Positions 26,731 through 34,381 of a DNA stretch of 64,000 bases are shown one piece after another. Location of the stretch: NCBI GenBank assembly GCA_016187935.1, contig JACPIU010000014.1:62001-126000 (forward strand), written 5' to 3'. The position numbers and the translations under genes were made by a program. The stretch's first letter is position 1. The number at the start of each line of letters is the position of its first letter. Source of the DNA: Bdellovibrio sp. (GTDB lineage: Bacteria; Bdellovibrionota; Bacteriovoracia; Bacteriovoracales; Bacteriovoracaceae). Under the pieces are notes generated by a model. That model ran no database searches. It was not told the origin of the DNA and saw only the letters and a list, made by a program, of their open reading frames with translations.

Positions 26731-27597
26731 ATGTCTGTTCAAAAAATAATCCGAAAAAGTTTTATCATTTTCTGTGGTATTTTTCAGTTCATTGGCTTGG
26801 CCGAAGCAAAAATGATCTTGGTACCGGCCAAAATTGATTTCAACAAAACTATGGCCGGTTTTGTTTATTCCCATACGGAGCGATCGGTGAATGGGAAGAA
26901 AATCGGATTATCCGCACGACTGATGCCCAATGGATATTTGTATGTCAGTGGAATTTACATCGGGGAAACCTTTGATGCCTGTTCGGGGCGAGGTGGTAAT
27001 GCTGCGGTTGTTTTGGATGTTGCCCAGAGAGAAAATCTGATGAAAATGGCCTTGCAAAGTTATAATGAAAATCAACAATTATCATCAAAAGAGGAGAGAG
27101 GAGCTTACGAGACGGGCCCGCAGTTGTCGGTTGAGTTAGGTCAAGACATGGGGAATACGACTCTGAACAATATCGGTACACAAACAGATCTTTTTCAAAA
27201 GGAATTGGCGACACTCATGCAGAAAGTGTTCGATGATGGGAGATCGCGAACTCACGGATTGGAAATTTCACTCGCTTTGAAAAAGAATCACCTCCAGTTT
27301 ACGCTCACGAATATCGGTAAAAACCCAGCTGTGATCATGCTGCCTGAAGATGCTTCAACCCATTTTTTCTATCGAAAAACGGAAGATGAGTTGGTAGGTC
27401 TCCAATATGCAGTTCGACCCACCAAGAGAGTTATCAAACTCCAACCGAAGAAAAACTTCAGAGTTATGCTCATTAAGCCGACGACAGGGAATTTGGATAA
27501 AATTGTTTTTGTCTATGACAATATGGCCGATGTCTATCATGATGATCCCGCAATGGTGTCTTCGCCTAAAGTCCAAATTTGTGCCGGCCTAAAGTGA
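26731..27597 (+). CDS. exported partner protein of metzincin cassette 2
   Basis: A 288-residue protein with an N-terminal signal peptide (SFIIFCGIFQFIGLAEA), beginning 39 bases after the metzincin gene. No known domain was recognised. Its C-terminal third aligns by eye with the partner in cassette 1: GKNPAVIMLP against GKKPFHLIIP, then YAVRPTKRVIKL against YLIAPTREEFVL, and a Cys-containing tail. The mature protein looks beta-rich. Conserved pairing suggests it binds, folds or inhibits the protease; this is inference. Confidence 0.75.
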   Translation: MSVQKIIRKSFIIFCGIFQFIGLAEAKMILVPAKIDFNKTMAGFVYSHTERSVNGKKIGLSARLMPNGYLYVSGIYIGETFDACSGRGGNAAVVLDVAQRENLMKMALQSYNENQQLSSKEERGAYETGPQLSVELGQDMGNTTLNNIGTQTDLFQKELATLMQKVFDDGRSRTHGLEISLALKKNHLQFTLTNIGKNPAVIMLPEDASTHFFYRKTEDELVGLQYAVRPTKRVIKLQPKKNFRVMLIKPTTGNLDKIVFVYDNMADVYHDDPAMVSSPKVQICAGLK

Positions 27598-27622
27598 AGT
27601 GAATCTTTCATCCTTCGAGTTC

Positions 27623-28069
27623 TTATTTATTCGGCTGGGATTTTTTCATCCACACAAATTCGCGGGCCAGAATCACCCAGTCATGGGTACTGCGAATGAC
27701 ATTCTGATCGTTTCGGAAACATTTCACTGTTTGTGTGGTTCCTAGCGTATGCCGCAAGCGTAACTTCTGGCCGCAAGGGCCTTCTTCCGAGGTTATCGTG
27801 CTTTGAGATAAAGTATGTTCTATACCTTTGGTAAAGTAGGCATATTCTCCTGATGTTAAATTCGAAGTTTCAATGGCGGTTGATCCTTGAATCAGTCCTA
27901 AACGATAGATTTTCTCTCCTTCAGGGCGTTCGTGAATGGAAAGAATAATGCCAAAAGATTTATCGTCCTCCATATCGAGAATTCTCTGCTCTGCCAAAGA
28001 CAGTTCATCACGTGGCCAAGACTCGCTTATCCAGAAGCCGAGAATGAATGTGAGCAAGCGGAGTTTCAT
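27623..28069 (-). CDS. small exported protein of unknown function
   Basis: A 148-residue protein with a short N-terminal signal-like segment (MKLRLLTFILGFWISES). Two Cys residues (in EGPCGQKLRL and VKCFRN) may form a disulphide. Its start overlaps the stop of the upstream 371-residue exported protein by four bases, so the two are co-translated. It converges on metzincin cassette 2. No family recognised. Confidence 0.7.
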   Translation of the reverse strand: MKLRLLTFILGFWISESWPRDELSLAEQRILDMEDDKSFGIILSIHERPEGEKIYRLGLIQGSTAIETSNLTSGEYAYFTKGIEHTLSQSTITSEEGPCGQKLRLRHTLGTTQTVKCFRNDQNVIRSTHDWVILAREFVWMKKSQPNK

Positions 28070-29181
28070 GGTTTTTCATTAGCTCCAATATTGGCAGGAC
28101 ACAGAAGGGCCTTATGTGCGAAAGGTAAGCTGGACAAAGCATTTATTTGATTTTTCATTTGCAAAAAAGCTGCTTGATTGCTCGGTTGCTGTTGGTAAGC
28201 GCAAGCGTAAAGGGCCTCAGGATAAGTGGTTAACAAGCGAAGCTCTGGAGCGTTCAATTGACGGATTCCGAGCGAGTTTAGATTTTGTATTAAACGCCAT
28301 TTTTGATAGGCCTTAGAGGCATCGAAATTGGGAGGCAAAGGTCCGAGTTGAACGAGGGCCTGTTGTTGTTGTTCAGGAGAGGCTTCCTTGAAAATCGTTT
28401 GTGCAAACAAAGATGCAACCAAGACATTAGGCAGAACAGAAAGAGCAGGGCAGACCATGAGCAAATTATTTTCTGATTCAACACCAATGAAAAAGGGATT
28501 CAAAGCGCAGCGAGGATCTTGGGAGAGAATCCGAACTTCCTTCCTGCTTTGTTCTGTACCTAGAATTTTTTTTTGTTCATCGAAGAAAAGTTTTGACAAT
28601 ACTTGTAAGCGTGGCAAAGGGGCCGGCGTGGCGGTTTGATTTCGGGAATCCAGTCGCATCATGATCTGATCAAGCGACAGACCGGCCTCCATGTCGCGAG
28701 AAATATGATTGCTTAAAGTTTGTGCATTCCCATTGGTGGAACGGGAAAAAAAAGGTGCTAATACCCCGGTGGGAAGGGCCCCAATAACCGAAGAAGGGGG
28801 TAAATATAAAATGGCCGGATTGGCGTTATGGAAAATATGACAGTCAAAGGTGAGTTCTTCAAACGAACATGATGTCCAGAGATGGGGGCCTTGAGAGGGA
28901 AGATGGAGAATATAGGGTGGAGGTTCGATGCGGGTTTTATCAGTCGTGGGATTTAATTCACAATGGTTGGGTGCCGGTAAACCAATGAGAGAAAAGGCTT
29001 CCCGCGATTCCACAAAGTAATTAACAATAAAATTTTGGAGTGTGGTGGGTTTTTGTTGGGCCATGGATGTCGAAGAGAGAAAAAGAGCAAAACATCCGGC
29101 GATTATGAGACCTAATATACGTCCCAGGCGTCGAGTCCGCAGGCCAACGTCCTGGATATAGATTGTTGCATTTCTAAGCAT
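28066..29181 (-). CDS. exported protein of unknown function
   Basis: A 371-residue protein with a long N-terminal basic region and then a signal helix (ILGLIIAGCFALFLSS) ending near SMAQQ. Paired Cys residues occur at intervals (NHCELN, TSCSFEE, FDCHIF, PRCALN, MVCPAL, YACAYQ, LLCPAN), suggesting a disulphide-rich periplasmic protein. GGGAG lies 8 bases ahead of the start. It forms an operon with the 148-residue gene that follows. No family recognised. Confidence 0.74.
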   Translation of the reverse strand: MLRNATIYIQDVGLRTRRLGRILGLIIAGCFALFLSSTSMAQQKPTTLQNFIVNYFVESREAFSLIGLPAPNHCELNPTTDKTRIEPPPYILHLPSQGPHLWTSCSFEELTFDCHIFHNANPAILYLPPSSVIGALPTGVLAPFFSRSTNGNAQTLSNHISRDMEAGLSLDQIMMRLDSRNQTATPAPLPRLQVLSKLFFDEQKKILGTEQSRKEVRILSQDPRCALNPFFIGVESENNLLMVCPALSVLPNVLVASLFAQTIFKEASPEQQQQALVQLGPLPPNFDASKAYQKWRLIQNLNSLGIRQLNAPELRLLTTYPEALYACAYQQQPSNQAAFLQMKNQINALSSLPFAHKALLCPANIGANEKP

Positions 29182-29293
29182 AGAAATTCTCCCGTAACGC
29201 CTTATCGGTCATTGGTGGAGGCTTGATCAGTTTATTGGAATGGGGGGCATTGATTGTTTAACTCGGGAAAAAGTTGCTGAGTGTTTTCAAGAT

Positions 29294-29444
29294 TGTCGTC
29301 GGGCATCCTGCCCTCCGCCCTTCGGGCAGCTATGCTGACTTTTTTGGCCGTCATGGCCAAAAAATGTCGTCGGGCCCCTGCCCTCCGCCCTTCGGGCAGC
29401 TATGCTGACTTTTTTGGCCGTCATGGCCAAAAAATGTCGTCGGG
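29294..29444 (+). repeat. palindromic intergenic repeat cluster A (two units plus a third start)
   Basis: Two direct units of about 70 bp (29294-29364 and 29365-29434) are followed by the first ten bases of a third (29435-29444). Each unit begins TGTCGTCGGG, contains GCCC-TTC-GGGC and CAGC-TAT-GCTG mini-hairpins, and ends in a perfect 10-bp hairpin with arms TTTTTTGGCC and GGCCAAAAAA around GTCAT. Relatives occur at 53042-53326 and, inverted, at 59411-59555. Short open frames here are by-products of the repeat. Confidence 0.9.
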
Positions 29445-29450
29445 AAATTG

Positions 29451-29486
29451 GCAAAGGCCTATTGGGGGAGCCCAATAGGCCTTTGC
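29451..29486. repeat. perfect 16-bp inverted repeat next to repeat cluster A
   Basis: GCAAAGGCCTATTGGG (29451-29466) and its exact complement (29471-29486) flank a four-base loop, GGAG. No T-run follows on the plus strand, so it is not a standard terminator there. It abuts the truncated third repeat unit and lies in a 360-bp region without genes. Confidence 0.85.
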
Positions 29487-29511
29487 TAGCTCAAGAAAGG
29501 AGTGAGAGAAA

Positions 29512-29529
29512 CTTTCCCCTCAGGGAAAG
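29512..29529 (-). terminator. possible terminator of the small lipoprotein gene
   Basis: CTTTCCC and GGGAAAG pair around CTCA. Read on the minus strand it follows the 60-residue lipoprotein gene by 13 bases and is followed by TTTCTCT. Confidence 0.5.
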
Positions 29530-29542
29530 ATGGTAAATAATT

Positions 29543-29725
29543 CTAGTTTCGATTCCGATACACCATAGGCACTCGCAAGTCTACTTTCGCACTGCTATCT
29601 GCCTTGGCCTGAGCATCTCCGCTACCCGCGCTTCCTTGCGGGGCAGTTGAGCAAGATGTAATCAGGAAGATGAGGAAAAAAATCAAGAAAATGTGTCGAG
29701 TAGTCGTTGTCATTTGAGTGTTCAT
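29543..29725 (-). CDS. small lipoprotein
   Basis: A 60-residue protein starting at 29725, where AAGGAGG sits 5 bases upstream; a longer frame lacks this. A strongly hydrophobic signal (HIFLIFFLIFLI) ends in the lipobox LITSC, and the mature chain is about 35 residues of Ala/Gly/Ser/Lys-rich sequence ending in VYRNRN. It is probably anchored to a membrane. Function unknown. Confidence 0.78.
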   Translation of the reverse strand: MNTQMTTTTRHIFLIFFLIFLITSCSTAPQGSAGSGDAQAKADSSAKVDLRVPMVYRNRN

Positions 29726-29961
29726 CCAGGCCTCCTTGCCATGATTCACTTACTATTCTTATAATGCCAATTCTGTGCCAACTTGTGAGCTGGGTAAATT
29801 TTGTTATCGAGCGCTTCAGGCACCCCAAAGTGGCAAAAAATGCCGGAATTCGAGTTAAAATGTTAAGCGTAGATGAAAAAGTGGTGCCTGTTTGTCGTCA
29901 TCAATGCTACCACATGAAAGGCTGGGCCCAATTTGCGCCCATATCCTGACTTTATTGGCCA

Positions 29962-30420
29962 TCAATTGGCGCGTTCGGCCCGGGCCTTTTTGATTAATTG
30001 AAAATAGTGAGTTTGTTCCTTGATATCCAAGGGGCGTATTCCTTTAACATTTTTTTTCTTTATGCCTTTTACCCGAATGAGTTCATCGACGTGGCGAAGT
30101 TTTTTGCAGATAGAAGTGGCCAAAGTGTAGAGCCAAAGAGGAAATTGCTTTTCCAATTCCTTCACGGGAATGCGTACCAATTCGCAATCTTGTGTCGCAA
30201 TGACGGTTGCCGATCTTGGCCTTCTATCAAAGAAGGACATCTCACCGAAATACTCTCCTTTCTCAAGATAGGCGAGGGGTGTGATCTGACTGCCTTTCAG
30301 TACGCAGACCAGTAGCTCGCCCTTGTGAACGAAATAAAGATCATGATCGAATTCTCCTTCCAGACAAAGCACCTCGTCTTTTTTAAGTTCATGGGAGAGT
30401 GGACCGGAGAGATCGGACAT
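29962..30420 (-). CDS. cyclic-nucleotide-binding-domain protein
   Basis: A 152-residue protein consisting almost entirely of one cNMP-binding domain (residues 8-120). The phosphate-binding cassette GEYFGEMSFFDRRPRSATV contains the conserved Glu and Arg. There is no HTH domain, so this is a stand-alone sensor rather than a Crp-type activator; the basic C-terminus (KGIKKKNVKG) may contact a partner. AAGGGGG precedes the start. It follows the SGNH-like gene by 21 bases in an operon. The ligand, cAMP, cGMP or other, is not known. Confidence 0.88.
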   Translation of the reverse strand: MSDLSGPLSHELKKDEVLCLEGEFDHDLYFVHKGELLVCVLKGSQITPLAYLEKGEYFGEMSFFDRRPRSATVIATQDCELVRIPVKELEKQFPLWLYTLATSICKKLRHVDELIRVKGIKKKNVKGIRPLDIKEQTHYFQLIKKARAERAN

Positions 30421-30441
30421 GGAAAACCCCCTTGCGCGATT

Positions 30442-31569
30442 TCAGATATTGAAGATTTTTTTCAGCTTTTCCTTGAGTAGATTTGAAGCCAATTTAAAAT
30501 AGACATCTTGTGGAAAGGTGTCGTTTAAAAAAAGTGCATCTTTACCATATTGTCCATTCACCAACAGATCAAAATCCACCAGTGTTTGGCCGAATTCTTG
30601 TGTTAGATGCCTGGTGATTCCATTGAAGACCGGATGTGTTCTCCATAATTCGCAATCAAACGCCACCGATTTATAGAAGGCGTCTTTTGCCAGTGCCAGC
30701 TGTCCTGATTCGCGTGCCGCTTTTCCCAACATAAATTGTATATTGGCATTGCCGGGGAGTGTATTGGCAATCGGGACAAGAATATTGAAGGCCTCCTTAT
30801 AGTTCCCCTGTTCAAAGAGGTCTTGAATTTTAACTTCTTCTGTCATGGTGGTCGCCGTGATCATATCGGAACAGACTTTTTTGGGTTGGACCTCCAAATT
30901 AATGGGAGAAGTTAACATGATGACAGAACTCTCATGCTCTCTCGCCAAAGTATGCAGTTCACGCATTTCACTTTCAAAAAGTTTGAATGATAGCTTGAGA
31001 AAGGATAATTCCTCATGGCCTTGCTGGAAAGTAACTTCCTCTCGTTGAACTTTGCTTTCTCCCAAGAGGACATATTGGGGATGTGTATACAGAACTTTAC
31101 TGGTGAAAGGCATCGTCATGATCAATGTGGCGATCTTAGGATTACTGAAAAGTTTAAAATTGAGCATTATTTTACTGTAATCTTTGATATCGAATTTATT
31201 TTCAAATCCTTCCTCGGAGCCTCCCAGATAGATAATAACTTTAGGCCAATGGGAGAGGTGCTTGAGTCGTGCCAAGGTTCGGTGGAGTCCTTCTCCCTCC
31301 ACGGCCCAGGTATGAAATTTAAGAGGTATTCTTAGATTGCCAGATAAATCTTGGATGAGTGCGGGCATGAAACGGGCGAAGCTTATCGCCATACGATCTC
31401 CCACAAGGAGGATATTGGCATTTTCGGCCTCACTTCTATCATTTGGCGCAGGGACATTAATGAGGTAGGGATAAGGAATAATTTGAGTAGGGGCATTGCG
31501 AGCACTATAGAAGAACATTCCCAACGCAATGAGCAATGAACTCACAAGAATGACAATAAATTTTTTCAT
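30442..31569 (-). CDS. membrane-anchored SGNH-like protein with C-terminal TPR region
   Basis: A 375-residue protein from ATG 31569 (an N-terminal signal anchor follows; a longer frame overlaps the divergent gene). After a membrane segment (residues 2-20) a Rossmann-like SGNH fold is suggested by ANILLVGDRMA at the block I position, but the catalytic Ser of GDS is Arg here, and the block III motif reads LGGSEE. A TPR-like region follows (about residues 255-320; FEQGNYKEAFNIL, then AARESGQLALAKDAFYKSV). It is therefore probably a non-catalytic or divergent SGNH protein facing the periplasm. It is operonic with the cNMP protein. Confidence 0.66.
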   Translation of the reverse strand: MKKFIVILVSSLLIALGMFFYSARNAPTQIIPYPYLINVPAPNDRSEAENANILLVGDRMAISFARFMPALIQDLSGNLRIPLKFHTWAVEGEGLHRTLARLKHLSHWPKVIIYLGGSEEGFENKFDIKDYSKIMLNFKLFSNPKIATLIMTMPFTSKVLYTHPQYVLLGESKVQREEVTFQQGHEELSFLKLSFKLFESEMRELHTLAREHESSVIMLTSPINLEVQPKKVCSDMITATTMTEEVKIQDLFEQGNYKEAFNILVPIANTLPGNANIQFMLGKAARESGQLALAKDAFYKSVAFDCELWRTHPVFNGITRHLTQEFGQTLVDFDLLVNGQYGKDALFLNDTFPQDVYFKLASNLLKEKLKKIFNI

Positions 31570-31626
31570 AGACCTACTTGGCTTTATTGTAGCTGAAATT
31601 TTTGATAGATGTACATGTGAGGTAAC

Positions 31627-32829
31627 ATGAACCGGCATATTAATCGACCTGAGCTTTTAGCTCCCGCTGGAAGCTTGGAAAAACTCCACGTCGCCGTCCA
31701 ATATGGGGCGGATGCGGTTTATTTATCAGGACAGGCCTTTGGGCTGCGACAGGCATCTGACAATTTTACTCTGGAAGAGCTTAAGCAAGGTCTGTCTTTT
31801 TGCCATCAAAACAATGTTAAGGCCTATATTACCCTCAACTCCCACTTTCATGGCGATGATTTTCAACAATTGGATTCTTTTCTTAAGCTGTTGGTAAAGG
31901 ATGGTGCTGATGCTCTTATTGTGTCGGACCTTGGTGTTCTCAAGTTCGTTCATCCTTATGGCATTCCCATTCATCTCTCCACTCAGGCCTCTTGTTTAAA
32001 CAGCGAAGCTGCCCGTTTCTGGAAAAAGATGGGTGTTAAAAGATTGATTATGGGCCGGGAAGTTACCTTGCTTGAGGCCAAGACAATCAAAGAGCAAGTA
32101 GGTCTTGAAGTGGAACTTTTTATTCATGGTTCGATGTGCATGTCCTATTCTGGCAATTGTGTGATTTCCAATTTCACTTCGGGCCGTGACAGTAATCGAG
32201 GCGGATGTGCTCATAGCTGTCGTTTTGAATATTCTCTCGATTTACGCGATGGCGGCAGAGAAACTAAAACTTTTTTCATGAGTTCCAAAGATTTAAATGG
32301 TCTTGAGCTTCTCCCTCTATGCCTTGAATACGAAATCGACTCTCTTAAAATCGAAGGCCGGATGCGTGGCCCTCTTTATGTCGCGACTATGTGCAAAGTT
32401 TATCGAGAAGCGCTGGATTACGGCCCAGCACCACCTATGCTATGCCAGAATTGGAAGGCGCGTTTGGAGAAAACATCACATCGTGAATACGCCCAGGGTA
32501 GCTTACTTTGTCGCGCCGGTGAGGAAAGTATCTATGACCAGAGGGAATCGGAGGAGAATCCTTATCCCTTTGCAGGCACTATTTTGGAGGTGGTACCTGA
32601 TCAGCATATTTTACTCCATGCCAAAACAGCGCTTTCACCCGGGGATACTATTGAGATTTTAACTTTCCAAGGAAATGACATCAGTATCACCCTTGATCAA
32701 CTTTTTTCTATCGACAATCACCCGATAACCCGCTGTCGTCCTTCATCGGTGATCAAGCTGCCTTATCGTTCAGGGGTAACCGCCAAGATGATTGTCCGCA
32801 AAGTCTTACCTGTCTCGGAGCAAGCATGA
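31627..32829 (+). CDS. U32 family protein, TrhP/YegQ/YrrO-like
   Basis: A 400-residue member of peptidase family U32. It begins with PELLAPAGSLEKL; the hallmark segment has ELFIHGSMCMSYSGNC (Cys171, Cys178) and NRGGCAHSC (Cys194, Cys198), likely iron-sulphur ligands, then SSKDL and KIEGRM. The C-terminal beta-barrel-like part (from about residue 315) is the TrhP-type extension. TrhP proteins hydroxylate U34 of certain tRNAs using prephenate; other U32 proteins act in ubiquinone or 23S rRNA hydroxylation. It overlaps the next gene by four bases. U32 membership is certain; the tRNA role is likely but not proved. Confidence 0.93.
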   Translation: MNRHINRPELLAPAGSLEKLHVAVQYGADAVYLSGQAFGLRQASDNFTLEELKQGLSFCHQNNVKAYITLNSHFHGDDFQQLDSFLKLLVKDGADALIVSDLGVLKFVHPYGIPIHLSTQASCLNSEAARFWKKMGVKRLIMGREVTLLEAKTIKEQVGLEVELFIHGSMCMSYSGNCVISNFTSGRDSNRGGCAHSCRFEYSLDLRDGGRETKTFFMSSKDLNGLELLPLCLEYEIDSLKIEGRMRGPLYVATMCKVYREALDYGPAPPMLCQNWKARLEKTSHREYAQGSLLCRAGEESIYDQRESEENPYPFAGTILEVVPDQHILLHAKTALSPGDTIEILTFQGNDISITLDQLFSIDNHPITRCRPSSVIKLPYRSGVTAKMIVRKVLPVSEQA

Positions 32830-33965
32830 AGACTTCATTATCGATCTATAATCAGCAGGCCTTGCGTGAGTATCTGGCCCTAGGCAAGCATGAGTTCGAT
32901 CAGGTCATTCTCCATGTGAAAGGTCTTTCGCGTGTAGGGAGTATTTCTCTTGAAGAGGTGGCTTCCCAAAAAAATCTGCCTGCTTCAACAAGTTTGGTTT
33001 GGGATATTCTGATGCCGGAATCTGAGTTTCAAGAAAAAAAACAATTGTTTGATATGGCCCGGACTCGATTTTTGCATAAGTTGAATTGGCGGGTGGTGGA
33101 TATGGGGACCATTCATTACCTCATCAATTGTAGTCCACCAGTCAATCTTGAGTTCGATGCCACCACCGGGTTTCATAATAAAATCGCCCTAACAACTTTG
33201 CAGGAGTTTGTTGGATCACCTTTGAAAAAAATGATTCTTTCGTTGGAATTACCTGAAGCGGAACTGCGTGACATTCATGCTGACCTAAAAACACCCACTG
33301 AAATTTTAGTCTTGGGACCGATTCCTCTTTTTTATACTCCTCGGCACCTCTTGAGGCGGTTTGATACTGATCGGGCCTTGGGGAAAAGTGAGGAAACACC
33401 TCACAATGGATTTGTGATTGAGGATAACATTCAGGGCACTTTTATGTGGTTACCCAAGGAACTCTTCCTGCTTGATCACCTGGATGAAATCGCCGACACA
33501 GGAGTGGAATGGGTACGCTTTGACTGTCCTTTGATCTGGGCGCTGGAAGGAGCGAAAGTCGTTCGTCGATTTAATGAGGGCCAAGCCGCTTGGAAGACCG
33601 AGGCCACTCTCTTAAAGAAGAAATATGAGCGTCCTACCATTAAAGGTTTTTTTAAGGCCAATCGCACCAATGCTCTTTTCCCAAAATTAAAAAATCAGAT
33701 ATTGCGAAATAAAAATTGCCAATGGGTCGCCGATGTTATTGACCTTGAGAAAGATCGTTTTATGGTTGTGCAGCTTAAGCGGGAAATGAAATTGGGAGAT
33801 ACATTGGCCATGCATACTCCCGAGGGACGGGTGAGTCCTGTTCAGGTTCGTTTTCTCAAGAATTCCCTGGGCCATGACATTTCTGAGGCCTGGCCGGGCG
33901 ACGTCGCAATTATTCCTCATGTTCGCGGAGCCTGTGTCGGGAGCCTGCTGGGCCGTGAAGTTTGA
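32826..33965 (+). CDS. U32-like partner protein lacking the cysteine cluster
   Basis: A 379-residue protein starting in the stop codon of the U32 gene (ATGA). It keeps U32-like landmarks such as VNLEFDATTGFHNKIAL, LSLELPEAEL and ILVLGPIPLFYTPRHLL. A C-terminal barrel-like section (VADVIDLEKDRFMVVQLKR) recalls the TrhP extension of its neighbour. The HG.MC and NRG.C Cys motifs are absent; the few Cys residues are scattered. U32 genes often occur as pairs (YrrN/YrrO, UbiV/UbiU), so it is probably a heteromer partner that has lost the metal site. A strong terminator follows. Confidence 0.78.
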   Translation: MKTSLSIYNQQALREYLALGKHEFDQVILHVKGLSRVGSISLEEVASQKNLPASTSLVWDILMPESEFQEKKQLFDMARTRFLHKLNWRVVDMGTIHYLINCSPPVNLEFDATTGFHNKIALTTLQEFVGSPLKKMILSLELPEAELRDIHADLKTPTEILVLGPIPLFYTPRHLLRRFDTDRALGKSEETPHNGFVIEDNIQGTFMWLPKELFLLDHLDEIADTGVEWVRFDCPLIWALEGAKVVRRFNEGQAAWKTEATLLKKKYERPTIKGFFKANRTNALFPKLKNQILRNKNCQWVADVIDLEKDRFMVVQLKREMKLGDTLAMHTPEGRVSPVQVRFLKNSLGHDISEAWPGDVAIIPHVRGACVGSLLGREV

Positions 33966-34017
33966 GTCATTAGCAAAAATGATGAATAACGATTAAGAAC
34001 ATTAATTTGTTACAAAC

Positions 34018-34052
34018 GTGTGTCGGTCATGACTGGCCGGCACACTTGTTTT
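34018..34052 (+). terminator. intrinsic terminator after the U32 pair
   Basis: A 12-bp stem with two G-U pairs (arms 34018-34029 and 34034-34045) and the loop TGAC is followed by TTGTTTT. Confidence 0.8.
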
Positions 34053-34165
34053 CCTGCCAAGAGCTGAGTACGCATCTAATTTCATCGATCAATGCAATCC
34101 TTTCATTCATCCGTAACCGATGCTATAATTTATTTTCGATTCAAAATAGCAAGAGTGTATTAACA

Positions 34166-34381
34166 ATGAGATTGAAACTTCTCGCAAAATTCTTTTTCTT
34201 GGCCCTCATGATTTCCTCATGTGCCAATGTCAAACAAATTGATCGTGGACGTTTAACTTCCAAAATCATGCAGTTGGACCCGACCCCTCATGAATCCATC
34301 TTTTTAAATGAGGTGAATTCTTTCCGCGAAGGTGCCGCAGGTGGTTCCAGTGCAGTGGGAGGTGGCTGTGGATGCAATTAA
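34166..34381 (+). CDS. DUF4266-type small lipoprotein
   Basis: A 71-residue protein starting at 34166. The signal peptide ends in the lipobox MISSC, and the chain closes with the Gly-rich, double-Cys tail GGGCGCN typical of DUF4266 proteins. The conserved FLNEV...FREGA segment is present. It overlaps the DUF3570 gene by 14 bases. DUF4266 proteins co-occur with DUF3570, ApbE and a thioredoxin-like protein, as here. The C-terminal Cys-Gly-Cys might bind a metal or interact with the thioredoxin; that is inference. Confidence 0.88.
   Translation: MRLKLLAKFFFLALMISSCANVKQIDRGRLTSKIMQLDPTPHESIFLNEVNSFREGAAGGSSAVGGGCGCN

Noticed and set aside
29281-29478. Open frames over repeat cluster A
   Set aside because: Same reason as for cluster B: translation of a 70-bp DNA repeat in several frames.
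29707-29949. 80-codon plus-strand frame over the small lipoprotein promoter region
   Set aside because: It overlaps the start of the well-supported lipoprotein gene on the other strand and has no clear ribosome site or family resemblance.
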